Shown here piece after piece: positions 54,222 through 62,561 of a DNA stretch of 64,000 nt (the first letter of the stretch is position 1; each line of letters starts with the position of its first letter). Under the pieces are notes generated by a model, which was not told the origin of the DNA, searched no databases, and worked only from the letters and a program-made list of their open reading frames with translations. This stretch comes from Gammaproteobacteria bacterium (GTDB lineage: Bacteria > Pseudomonadota > Gammaproteobacteria > Nevskiales > Nevskiaceae). The DNA lies in contig JAPLSA010000011.1 of the NCBI GenBank assembly GCA_026398815.1, positions 1-64,000 on the forward strand, given 5' to 3'. Position numbers and translations under genes: made by a program.

Positions 54222-54947
54222 TCAGCTCAGGTCCCCCCAGAGAACCTGCAGCGCCGCCAGCGTCGCGACCCCGGCGGTCTCGGTGCGCAGCACGCGCGGC
54301 CCCAGGCCGATGCCAATGCAGCCGGCGCGGCGGGCGGCGGCGATTTCGGCGTCCGACAGCCCACCTTCCGGTCCGATCAGCAGCGCGATCGTCGCCGCCG
54401 CATCCAGTGTCCGCAGCGACACCGATTCGGTCGGCGCCAGCACCAGCCGCAGCCGGCCTTCGGCGGGCACGGCCAGCCAGGCGTCGAGCTTCTGCACCGC
54501 CACGATCTCCGGCACCCGGGTGCGGCCGCTCTGCTCGCAGGCGGACACCGCGACGCCGCGCCAGTGCTCCAACTTCTTGTCCCAGCGCTCGGCATCGAGC
54601 TTGACCACGCTGCGCTCCGACAGCAGCGGCACGATGCGGCTGACGCCGAGTTCGACTGCCTTCTGGATCGTGTAGTCCATGCGGTCGCCTTTCGACACGC
54701 ACTGGGCCAAGGTCACGTCGAGGCGCGATTCGCGGTCCACCGGATGGTGCTGGTCGATGCGCACGCGCACGTCGCGGCGGCCGGCGTCGACGATCACGGC
54801 CGCGTACTCGCCGCCGCTGCCGTCGAACAGGGTCAGCGCCTCGCCGGCGCGCATCCGCAGGACCTGGGCGACATGGCGGGCGGCCTCGTCGGGCAGGTCG
54901 AGTTCGGCGCCGGCGGTCAGCGCGGTGGCAACGAAGATGCGGGTCAT
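54222..54947 (-). CDS. rsmE: 16S rRNA uracil-1498 N3-methyltransferase RsmE
   Basis: A protein of 241 residues: an N-terminal PUA-like domain (RHVAQVLRMRAGEALTLFDG), then the SPOUT knot with IQKAVELGV, SACEQSGRTRVPEI and LIGPEGGLSDAE. It uses S-adenosylmethionine to methylate 16S rRNA. It overlaps the aminopeptidase gene by 4 nt. Confidence 0.96.
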   Translation of the reverse strand: MTRIFVATALTAGAELDLPDEAARHVAQVLRMRAGEALTLFDGSGGEYAAVIVDAGRRDVRVRIDQHHPVDRESRLDVTLAQCVSKGDRMDYTIQKAVELGVSRIVPLLSERSVVKLDAERWDKKLEHWRGVAVSACEQSGRTRVPEIVAVQKLDAWLAVPAEGRLRLVLAPTESVSLRTLDAAATIALLIGPEGGLSDAEIAAARRAGCIGIGLGPRVLRTETAGVATLAALQVLWGDLS

Positions 54948-55990
54948 GGCAGCGGAGCGGTGGGGGTTTCGAGCGCCTGCTGGCGCTGTTCGGGATCGGC
55001 CTTGGACAGCTTTTCGGCCGCCTTGTAGAACGCCGGCAGGTCGCGGCCGGCCGCCTCGAACAGCCGGGCGAAGCCGGGAATCAGCGCGTGGTACAGGCCG
55101 AACGGCACCAGCTTGGCATTGTTGATCTCACCGTTCACGAAGTCGTCGTAGCCGGCATAGCCCTGCCATTCGCCGTCGCGCAGCGCGCGGTATTCGTCGC
55201 GCATCGTGGCGATCGCCTGCGCCTTGGCGCTGCGCCTGGCGTCATCCGGCTGGCCGCTGTCGTAGACCGTCTGCAGCCGCTCGCGCAGCCGCAGCATCAG
55301 GGCGATGAACTGCTCGGCGCGCACGCTGCGCAGGCTGCCGGCTTCCGGCAGACCGCGCGCCGCCTGCCAGCGGCGCAGGCCTTCGCGCTCGACGAAGCTG
55401 GCGAAGGATTCGTTGAACGCGGTGTCGCCGGGCAGGTAGAGCCGCTGGTGGGCCAGTTCGTGGAAGACGGTGCCGACCAATTCGTCATCGTCCCAGCGCA
55501 GCATCGTGTTCAGCACCGGATCGTCGAACCAGCCGAGGGTCGAGAACGCCGGCACGTCGCCGATGAACACGTCGTAGCCCTCCGCCTTCAGCCGGGCCGC
55601 TTCCTGGTCGGCCCGCGCGGCGTCGTAATAGCCGCGGTAGGCGACACAGCCGGCAATCGGAAAGCACTGCTCGACCGGTTCCAGCGAAAACGCCTGCGCC
55701 GCGAACAGGTTCTTCAGCACCCACGGCCGGCCGACATCGGCGTAGTCGGTGTAGCTGCCGTTGCGCGGCAGCGCCAGCACATCGGAGGCGAAGGCCCGGG
55801 CATCGAGCGCCAGCTGCAGCCGGGCGCGCAGGCGGGCGTCGGTCGACGGCGCAGCAAGCAGTTCGACGATCGGCTGGCGCGCCGCCAGCAGCCGGTACTG
55901 GCCCTGGGCCAGATGCGCGTAGTAGTCCAGGGTCGAGCAGCCGGACAGCGCGGCAAGCAGCGCGCCTGCGATCACCGCGCGCCGGATCAT
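54944..55990 (-). CDS. Predicted aminopeptidase lipoprotein (PF10023-type)
   Basis: A protein of 348 residues with a lipobox (ALSGC, Cys18), so it is likely anchored in the envelope. The zinc motif is ELAH in VGTVFHELAHQRLYLPGDTAFNESFASFVEREG. This matches the predicted aminopeptidase family; the substrate is unknown. It is coupled to rsmE and the CYTH gene by 4-nt overlaps. Confidence 0.85.
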   Translation of the reverse strand: MIRRAVIAGALLAALSGCSTLDYYAHLAQGQYRLLAARQPIVELLAAPSTDARLRARLQLALDARAFASDVLALPRNGSYTDYADVGRPWVLKNLFAAQAFSLEPVEQCFPIAGCVAYRGYYDAARADQEAARLKAEGYDVFIGDVPAFSTLGWFDDPVLNTMLRWDDDELVGTVFHELAHQRLYLPGDTAFNESFASFVEREGLRRWQAARGLPEAGSLRSVRAEQFIALMLRLRERLQTVYDSGQPDDARRSAKAQAIATMRDEYRALRDGEWQGYAGYDDFVNGEINNAKLVPFGLYHALIPGFARLFEAAGRDLPAFYKAAEKLSKADPEQRQQALETPTAPLP

Positions 55991-56493
55991 GCCGTGCGGG
56001 CCATCTCGAAATAGGAGCCTTCGATCAGCTGTTCGCGGCCCACGCCGAGCGCGGCCAGCGTCGTGTCGACAAACGCGCGCTCGGCTTCGGGATCGCCGCC
56101 GTCGGGCACCACCGCCTCGATCTCACCGAGCAGGCCGAGGCCATCGACCTCGTCCAGATGCAGCCGCACGTTGCGGCACAGCAGCAGGGTGCGACGCTTG
56201 CGCACCTCGGCCAGCACGCCGAGCGTGCCGGCAAGCAGGGCGCGCATCGCCGCCGGATCGGGCACCGGCACCAGCTGGTAGTCGCTGAGCTGCAGGCCGT
56301 CGCGCTCGACGCGGCCGTAGCCGATCAGGTAGCTGCGCTGGTCTTCCTCGCGCAGCTTGAGCTTGCCGGTGGCGACGACAAAAAAGGTATCGCGCTGGTT
56401 CAGCACCGCTTCCGGCCGGTAGCCGATGGCGATCGCCGCAGCCTGCGCGGCGGCGTGATCCGGCAGCCGGAATTTCGCTTCGAGATTGAACAT
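55987..56493 (-). CDS. CYTH-domain protein
   Basis: A protein of 168 residues. NLEAKFRL at the N-terminus and the alternating charged strands (KLKLREED, LLLCRNVRLHLDEVDGLGLLGEIE) match CYTH (adenylate cyclase class IV/thiamine-triphosphatase fold). The substrate is probably a triphosphate. It is 15 nt after the molybdopterin enzyme gene. Confidence 0.85.
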   Translation of the reverse strand: MFNLEAKFRLPDHAAAQAAAIAIGYRPEAVLNQRDTFFVVATGKLKLREEDQRSYLIGYGRVERDGLQLSDYQLVPVPDPAAMRALLAGTLGVLAEVRKRRTLLLCRNVRLHLDEVDGLGLLGEIEAVVPDGGDPEAERAFVDTTLAALGVGREQLIEGSYFEMARTA

Positions 56494-56508
56494 GCGGAGA
56501 TGGCGGAA

Positions 56509-58641
56509 TCAGGCGGCGGCGACGGTCACCGGCACGCCGTTCAGCGCGGCATTGCCGCTGACCGGATCGAGCAGCAGCTCGTCGGTCAGGTCGTTCGGGC
56601 TGACGCCGGCATGCGCTTCGGCAATCGCCATGCGGATGCCGGCGCGGTCATGGCCCCAGCCATGCGGCAGGCTGACCACGCCCGGCATCATCGCCGCCGA
56701 GGCTTCGACCTCGACCTGCACCACGCCGACTCGGGACGCCACCCGCACCGTCGCGCCATCGGCAAGGCCGCGCGCGGCCAGATCGTCCGGATGCATCAGC
56801 AGCCGGTTGCGCACCGGGCCTTTCACCAGCCGCTGCGCGTTGTGCATCCAGGAATTGTTGCTGCGCACGTGGCGGCGGCCGATCAGCGCCAGCCCGGCGG
56901 CTTCCGGCGCGGCGTCCAGATGACGGGCGAACGCGGCCAGCTCGGCCATCATTTCCGGCGGCGCACAGAGCAGGAACTTGCCCGGCGTCTGCAGCCGCGC
57001 CGGCAGGCAGGGTTCCAGCGCACCGAGATCCAACCCGTGCGGCGCGGCCTTCAGCACCGCCAGCGACAGCGCCTGCGGGTGCTTGCGCATCGTGCCGTAG
57101 GGGCCGATCTGCAGGCCCATGTCGATCACCTGATCAGGTCGCGGATGCGGGCTGCGCTTCACACCCAGCCGCGCGGCGATGCGTGCACCGAGCGCCTCGA
57201 AGATCTCCCAGTCATGCCGCGCATGCGCCGGCCGCTCGAACAGCGGCGCGCTGTAGCGGGCCGTGTTGCGCACCGCGAAGGCGTGGAAGATCAGGTCGTA
57301 GTGATCGTGCTCCAGGGTGCAGGTCGGCGGCAGGATCACATCGGCGTGGCGGGTAGTCTCGTTCAGGTAGAAATCGATCGAGACCATGAAGTCCAGCGAA
57401 TCCAGCGCCCGGTCGAGCTGGGTGCCGTTCGGCGTCGACAGCACCGGATTGCCGGCGACCGTGATCAGCCCCCGCACCTGGCCTTCGCCTTCGGTGAGGA
57501 TTTCCTCGGCGAGGGCCGCCACCGGCAGCTCGCCGCCGAATTCCGGCAGGCCGCGCACGCGGCTCGTCCAGCGGCCGAAGCTGCCGGGCTTGGAGGTCGG
57601 GTTGTCGATCAGATCGACCGCCGGCCGCGTGAACATCGCCCCGCCCTCGCGATCGAGATTGCCGGTGGCGATGTTCAGCAGCTGGATCAGCCACTGGCAC
57701 AGGGTGCCGCGCGCCTGCGTCGACACGCCCATGCGGCCGTAAGCGGCGGCACGCGGCGCGGCGGCGAATTCACGGGCGATGCGCTCGATGGTCGCCACCG
57801 GAATGCCGCAGTGCGCGGCCAGCTGATCGAGCTTCAGCGCGCCGATGTCGGCCAGCGCCACTTCGAGGCCGTCCTCGAACGCGGCCAGCCGGCCCGGATC
57901 GCCGAGGTTCTCGTTGTCGATCACCTTCAGCAGACCGGCGAGGAAGGCGGCATCAGTGCCGGGCCGGATGAACAGGTGCTCGTCGGCGACCTCGGCGGTT
58001 TCGGTGCGGCGCGGATCGAGCAGCACCATCCGGCCGCCGCGCGCCTGCAGCGCCTTGAGCCGCTTCGGAAACGCCGGCACCGTCATCAGGCTGCCGTTGG
58101 AGGCCATCGGGTTGGCGCCGAGGACCAGCAGATAGTCGCAGCGGTCGATGTCGGCGATCGGCACCATCAGCTGGTGGCCGTACATCCAGTAGGCGAGCAG
58201 CTGGTGCGGCAGCTGGTCGACCGAGGTCGCCGAAAAGCGGTTCCGGGTCTTGATCGTCGACAGGAAGCGCGGCCCGTGGGTAAGCCCGCCGTAGTTGTGC
58301 ACCGTGGGATTGCCGAGATAGTTGGCGACCGCATCCGCGCCGTGCTGCTCGACGATGCCGCACAGCCGATCGGCCACGAGATCGAAGGCTGCGTCCCATT
58401 CCATCTCGACCCAGCCCTCGGCCGTGCGGCGGATCGGCCGGCGCAGACGGTCCGGGTCGTCGAACAGGTCTTTCAGCGCCACCGCCTTCGGGCAGATGTG
58501 GCCCTGCGACAGCGGATCGGCGTCGTCCGGGCGGATCGACAGGATCTGCTCGCCGGCAACCCGGATTTCCAGCCCGCAGATCGCTTCGCAGAGATTGCAG
58601 GCGCGGTGGTGGATGCGTTCGGCAGTGTCGTGGTCGGTCAT
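56509..58641 (-). CDS. Molybdopterin-dependent oxidoreductase
   Basis: A protein of 710 residues from the ATG at 58641. The [4Fe-4S] site is Cys15, Cys18, Cys22 and Cys50 (CNLCEAIC...GHICPK); a central molybdopterin domain (DYLLVLGANPMASNGS) and a C-terminal dinucleotide domain follow. No Tat signal is seen, so it is cytoplasmic. Around the metal-ligand loop, where formate dehydrogenases have Cys or Sec, this has RFSATSVDQLPH without Cys. No partner subunit or chaperone is nearby. The substrate is unknown. Confidence 0.88.
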   Translation of the reverse strand: MTDHDTAERIHHRACNLCEAICGLEIRVAGEQILSIRPDDADPLSQGHICPKAVALKDLFDDPDRLRRPIRRTAEGWVEMEWDAAFDLVADRLCGIVEQHGADAVANYLGNPTVHNYGGLTHGPRFLSTIKTRNRFSATSVDQLPHQLLAYWMYGHQLMVPIADIDRCDYLLVLGANPMASNGSLMTVPAFPKRLKALQARGGRMVLLDPRRTETAEVADEHLFIRPGTDAAFLAGLLKVIDNENLGDPGRLAAFEDGLEVALADIGALKLDQLAAHCGIPVATIERIAREFAAAPRAAAYGRMGVSTQARGTLCQWLIQLLNIATGNLDREGGAMFTRPAVDLIDNPTSKPGSFGRWTSRVRGLPEFGGELPVAALAEEILTEGEGQVRGLITVAGNPVLSTPNGTQLDRALDSLDFMVSIDFYLNETTRHADVILPPTCTLEHDHYDLIFHAFAVRNTARYSAPLFERPAHARHDWEIFEALGARIAARLGVKRSPHPRPDQVIDMGLQIGPYGTMRKHPQALSLAVLKAAPHGLDLGALEPCLPARLQTPGKFLLCAPPEMMAELAAFARHLDAAPEAAGLALIGRRHVRSNNSWMHNAQRLVKGPVRNRLLMHPDDLAARGLADGATVRVASRVGVVQVEVEASAAMMPGVVSLPHGWGHDRAGIRMAIAEAHAGVSPNDLTDELLLDPVSGNAALNGVPVTVAAA

Positions 58642-58750
58642 GGCGCGGCTTCCGTCCGGGGCGGCCGCTACGTTACCGCAACCGTGACGACGGCCGGCCG
58701 CGTACGCCCCCGCCGATATACTCGCGGCCCCGTTCCACCCCGCCGTCGCC

Positions 58751-59434
58751 ATGCGCTTCAAGGCCGTCACGCTCGATCTGGATGACACGCTGTGGCCGGT
58801 CGCGCCGACCATTCGCGGCGCCGAGGCCGCCGCCAACGCCTGGTTTGCCGACCATGCGCCGGCCGTGCTGGCCGACTGGGACCCGCCGGCGCGGCTGGCC
58901 CTGCGCCAGCGGATCGTCCAGGGCCATCCGCAGCAGGCCCACGATCTGGGCTTCATCCGCCGCGAGATGTTCCGGCGGATGCTGGCCCACAGCGGCCACG
59001 ACAGCGGCGCTGCGGAAACCGTCTACGCGATCTTCATGCGCGCCCGCCAGCAGGTGACGCTGTACGACGGCGCCCTTGATGCGCTGGCGCGGCTGGCGGC
59101 GCGCTACCCGATCGTCGCGATTTCCAACGGCAATGCCGACCTGCGCACGATCGGCCTCGACACGCATTTCCGCGATGCGCTGTCGGCCAGCGATTTCGGC
59201 GCCGCCAAGCCCGATCCGGCGATCTTCCACGCCGCCTGCGCCACGCTGGCGCTGCCGCCGGACGACGTGCTGCATGTCGGCGACGATGCCCACACCGATG
59301 TGATCGGCGCGCGCCGCGCCGGGCTGCGGGCCGGCTGGATCAATGCGGGCGGCGCGCCCTGGACGCATGCCGACCACGGGCCGGATTTGGAGGCCGCGAG
59401 TTTTGCAGCCCTCGTCGAGCAGCTGCTCGCCTGA
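58751..59434 (+). CDS. HAD-family hydrolase
   Basis: A protein of 227 residues: motif I DLDDTLWP with the nucleophile Asp, motif II ISNGNAD, and motif III/IV KPDPAIFHAAC and HVGDDAHTDVIGARRAGL. It resembles YigB-like phosphatases. The substrate is not predictable. It is divergent from the molybdopterin enzyme. Confidence 0.92.
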   Translation: MRFKAVTLDLDDTLWPVAPTIRGAEAAANAWFADHAPAVLADWDPPARLALRQRIVQGHPQQAHDLGFIRREMFRRMLAHSGHDSGAAETVYAIFMRARQQVTLYDGALDALARLAARYPIVAISNGNADLRTIGLDTHFRDALSASDFGAAKPDPAIFHAACATLALPPDDVLHVGDDAHTDVIGARRAGLRAGWINAGGAPWTHADHGPDLEAASFAALVEQLLA

Positions 59435-59448
59435 GGCGGCAGCCGCGA

Positions 59449-60417
59449 TCAGGGGGCCGCTTTCGGCGGCTGCCGGTCGAGCCAGACGCCGAGCCCCTGG
59501 GCGTTCAGTTCCAGATCGAAGGCCAGCCAGTCACGCGCTGTGTCGTCGCTGACCGGCGCCGCCATCGCCGCCAGTTCTTCCAGCGCATGCAGCGTCAGCG
59601 CCTCGACGATCCGGGCATGACGGTCCGGCACGTCGGCCAGATGCAGGGCGATGCTCTGGTACATCGCCAGATCGCCGCGCAGATCGGCGGCCAGCTGCTG
59701 CACGTTGCCGACCCGGCCGTAGTGAGTCAGGTACATCCAGGCCGGATCGGCAGCCAGGAAGCGGTCGAGGGTCTGCAGCCAGGCGTCAGGCTCGAACTGC
59801 ACCGGCGTCGTGGTCGGCAGCAGGGTGGCGCCGTTGGGGCCATCGAACACCCGGTAGGACAGGCCGAAGGTGTCGCCGGCGAACCAGCCGCGGCTCTGCG
59901 CGTCCCAGATCGCGTAGTGATGCCGGGCGTGGCCAGGCGCGTCGATGAAGCACAGCTCGCGGCCGCCGAGATCGAGCCGGAAGCCGTCATCGGCGACGAT
60001 CACCCGGCTGGCCTCGATCGGCACGATCTCGCCGTACATCGCGGCCATCTTTTCCGGGCCGTAGACCCCGGTGGCGCCGGCGATCAGCGCCGTCGGATCG
60101 ATCAGGTGCTTCGCCCCGCGCGGATGCACCACCAGCTTCGCGTTCGGGCATTCGCGCATCAGCAGGCCGGCGCCGCCGGCGTGGTCGAGATGCACGTGGG
60201 TCGGCATCACGCAGGCGACCTGTTCGAGCCCGATGCCGCGTGCCGCCAGCACCGCCTTGATGCCCGGCACCGACAGCGAGGTGCCGCAGTCGACGAACGC
60301 GTACTGGTCGCCGCCGCCGATCAGGTAGCAGCAGGCCTGGCCCGGCCGCACCTGTTCGGTGTCGATGCAGGTGATGGCGTTCGGATAGTCGACGGTGGCG
60401 GGAACGGCTGCGGACAT
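59449..60417 (-). CDS. MBL-fold metallo-hydrolase
   Basis: A protein of 322 residues. Zinc motif THVHLDHAGG, then APGHARHHYAIWD and WFAGDTFG, are those of the metallo-beta-lactamase fold. The last 100 residues are helical and unassigned. The substrate is unknown. Convergent with the HAD gene. Confidence 0.9.
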   Translation of the reverse strand: MSAAVPATVDYPNAITCIDTEQVRPGQACCYLIGGGDQYAFVDCGTSLSVPGIKAVLAARGIGLEQVACVMPTHVHLDHAGGAGLLMRECPNAKLVVHPRGAKHLIDPTALIAGATGVYGPEKMAAMYGEIVPIEASRVIVADDGFRLDLGGRELCFIDAPGHARHHYAIWDAQSRGWFAGDTFGLSYRVFDGPNGATLLPTTTPVQFEPDAWLQTLDRFLAADPAWMYLTHYGRVGNVQQLAADLRGDLAMYQSIALHLADVPDRHARIVEALTLHALEELAAMAAPVSDDTARDWLAFDLELNAQGLGVWLDRQPPKAAP

Positions 60418-60508
60418 GGCGATCGGTCGGTCTCGGCTCGCCCGGATTATAGGTTTCGCGCCGGCCCTTGCCTGTCCGGGCGGGCCAGCGCCCGCAGCGC
60501 AGTGCGGC

Positions 60509-61540
60509 TCAGTCCTGCCGCCACTTGAACAGCGCGGCGCCGAGCGCGAGGTAGACCGCGCTCATGGTCGCCAGCGCCGCCAGCGGATAGCCCAGCTGGG
60601 CGAGCCCGGCACCGTCGAGCATGATCGCCCGCGCCGCGTTCAGCAGATGGGTCAGCGGCAGGAACTCGGCGGCGACCTGCAGCGCCCGGGGCGCGCCATC
60701 CATCGAGAAGAACACGCCGCAGACCACCATCATCGGCGTCGAGATCACGTTCAGGATGCCGCCGGCCAGTTCCTCGCTGGCCAGCCGGGCCGACACCACC
60801 AGCCCCATCGCGATCATCGAGAAGGCGCCGATCGTGACCACCACCAGCAGGTCCAGATAGTGGCCTTCCATGCGCAGGCCGAGCAGCAGCCGGCAGGCGC
60901 CGAACACTAGGGCGTTGACCACCAGGATCAGCGCCAGCCGGCTCAGCAGCTGGGCGATCAGGAACTCCACCGCGCGCAGCGGCGTGGCGTTGAGCCGCTT
61001 CAGGTAGCCGTTCTTGCGGTAGCGGACGATCACGTAGCCGATGCCGAACAGGCAGGCGAACATCATGTTCATTCCGAGCACGCCGGGCGCCACCCAGTCG
61101 ACGTAGCGGATCTCGTGGCCGGCGGTTTCCTCGCGCTTCAGCGCCGGGCCGCCGCTGCCGGCGATCAGGCGTTCCAGCAGCGCACCCTTCGGCGACTGGG
61201 TGTTGACCCAGTAGCGCGGCGGCTGCGCGGCGAGATCGACCAGCAGGTCGATGCGATGGCGTTGCACCTTGGGCAGCGCGGCGGCCACCGTGTCCTCGCG
61301 GTAGAACTGCACCTGCGGCGTGCCCAGGAACGGATGCAGGCCGGCATCGAGCTTCACGTCGGCCGGGGCGATCACCGCGACCTTGAACAGCGGCTGGCCG
61401 GGGCCGGAAAACACGAAGGCCAGACCGGCGACCATCAGGATCGGGAACACCAGGTTCCAGCCCAGCGACGAACGATCGCGCACGAATTCCAGGCTGCGCG
61501 CCCAGGTGGCGGCGGCGATGCGGCGAACCATGTCCTTCAT
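60509..61540 (-). CDS. ABC transporter permease (ABC-2 type)
   Basis: A protein of 343 residues from the ATG at 61540. An N-terminal helix, a periplasmic part (about 50-165) and five more membrane helices, with SARLASEELAGGILNVISTPMMVVCGVFFSMD, match ABC-2 exporters. It overlaps the ATPase gene by 4 nt. The exported substrate is unknown. Confidence 0.9.
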   Translation of the reverse strand: MKDMVRRIAAATWARSLEFVRDRSSLGWNLVFPILMVAGLAFVFSGPGQPLFKVAVIAPADVKLDAGLHPFLGTPQVQFYREDTVAAALPKVQRHRIDLLVDLAAQPPRYWVNTQSPKGALLERLIAGSGGPALKREETAGHEIRYVDWVAPGVLGMNMMFACLFGIGYVIVRYRKNGYLKRLNATPLRAVEFLIAQLLSRLALILVVNALVFGACRLLLGLRMEGHYLDLLVVVTIGAFSMIAMGLVVSARLASEELAGGILNVISTPMMVVCGVFFSMDGAPRALQVAAEFLPLTHLLNAARAIMLDGAGLAQLGYPLAALATMSAVYLALGAALFKWRQD

Positions 61541-62433
61541 TCCCGCAGGCCTCGTCCGGTCAGTTCGATGAACAGGTCTTCGAGCGCGCGCGGCCGGATT
61601 CGCAGCTGCGCCAGCGACACGCCCTGTGCCAGCAGTGCGGCGACCGCCGCGTTGACGTCCGGCGTCTGGATTTCCACGGTGTCGCCGCGGGCGATACCAG
61701 CTAGGCCGGTGGCTGCCAGCCGCGCGGCCTCGCTGGCCGGCAGTTCCAGCACCGAATCGTTGAAATGCTCGGCCAGCAGCTGGCTTGGCGCACCCCGGGC
61801 GATGATCCGGCCGCGATCGACGATGACGATCTCGTCGCACAGCCGCTGCGCTTCTTCCATGTAGTGCGTGGTCAGCACGATGGTCTTGCCGGCCGCCTTG
61901 ATGTCGGTGACCAGGTCCCAGAAATTGCGCCGCGCCTGCGGGTCGAGGCCGGTGGTCGGCTCGTCGAGGAACAGCAGTTCCGGATCGTTGACCAGCGCGA
62001 TCGCCAGCAGCAGCCGCTGGCGCTGGCCACCGCTGAGCTTCTTGGAATCGCGGTCGAGGAATTCCTCGAGCCGGCACAGCGCGATCAGTTCCTCGATCGG
62101 CCGCCGCACCGGATACAGCGCGCTGAAGAAGCGCAGGTTCTCGATCACCGTCAGGTGATCCTGCAGGGCGGTCGACTGGAACTGGATGCCGACCCGTTCG
62201 CGGTAGCGCGGCCCGAGCGGCTCGCCCCGGTAACGCACGGAGCCGGCGGTCGGCTTCAGCAGCCCTTCGCAGATCTCGATGGTGGTGCTCTTGCCCGCCC
62301 CGTTCGGGCCCAGCAGGCCGAAGCAGGTGCCGGCGCGCACCTCGAAACTCAGGCCGTCGACGGCCTTCACCTGCTTGAAATGCTTGACCAGATCGCGGAC
62401 TTCGAGGACCGGCGGGGCGGCGTGATTCATCAT
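61537..62433 (-). CDS. ABC transporter ATP-binding protein
   Basis: A protein of 298 residues from the ATG pair at 62433/62430. Walker A GPNGAGKS, signature LSGGQRQR, Walker B LLFLDEP and the H-loop THYMEEA are intact. A C-terminal extension (about 220-298) is typical of drug or lipid exporters. It pairs with the permease overlapping its 3' end. Confidence 0.95.
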   Translation of the reverse strand: MMNHAAPPVLEVRDLVKHFKQVKAVDGLSFEVRAGTCFGLLGPNGAGKSTTIEICEGLLKPTAGSVRYRGEPLGPRYRERVGIQFQSTALQDHLTVIENLRFFSALYPVRRPIEELIALCRLEEFLDRDSKKLSGGQRQRLLLAIALVNDPELLFLDEPTTGLDPQARRNFWDLVTDIKAAGKTIVLTTHYMEEAQRLCDEIVIVDRGRIIARGAPSQLLAEHFNDSVLELPASEAARLAATGLAGIARGDTVEIQTPDVNAAVAALLAQGVSLAQLRIRPRALEDLFIELTGRGLRE

Positions 62434-62561
62434 GCCGCGCAGTCTGCCGCAAGGCGATCCGCAGCGCCGGTAACGGCGATTTTCTGGCCCGGATTTGCCA
62501 TTGCCGGCGCTGCTGGCGACGGCGATCCTGCACGGACAAGAACAGTCCCGAGGAGACACCG

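Noticed and set aside
56158-58785. An 875-codon open frame on the plus strand
   Set aside because: It lies antisense to the CYTH and molybdopterin genes. Its content is Arg/Gln/His-rich with no domain, as expected of shadows in GC-rich DNA.
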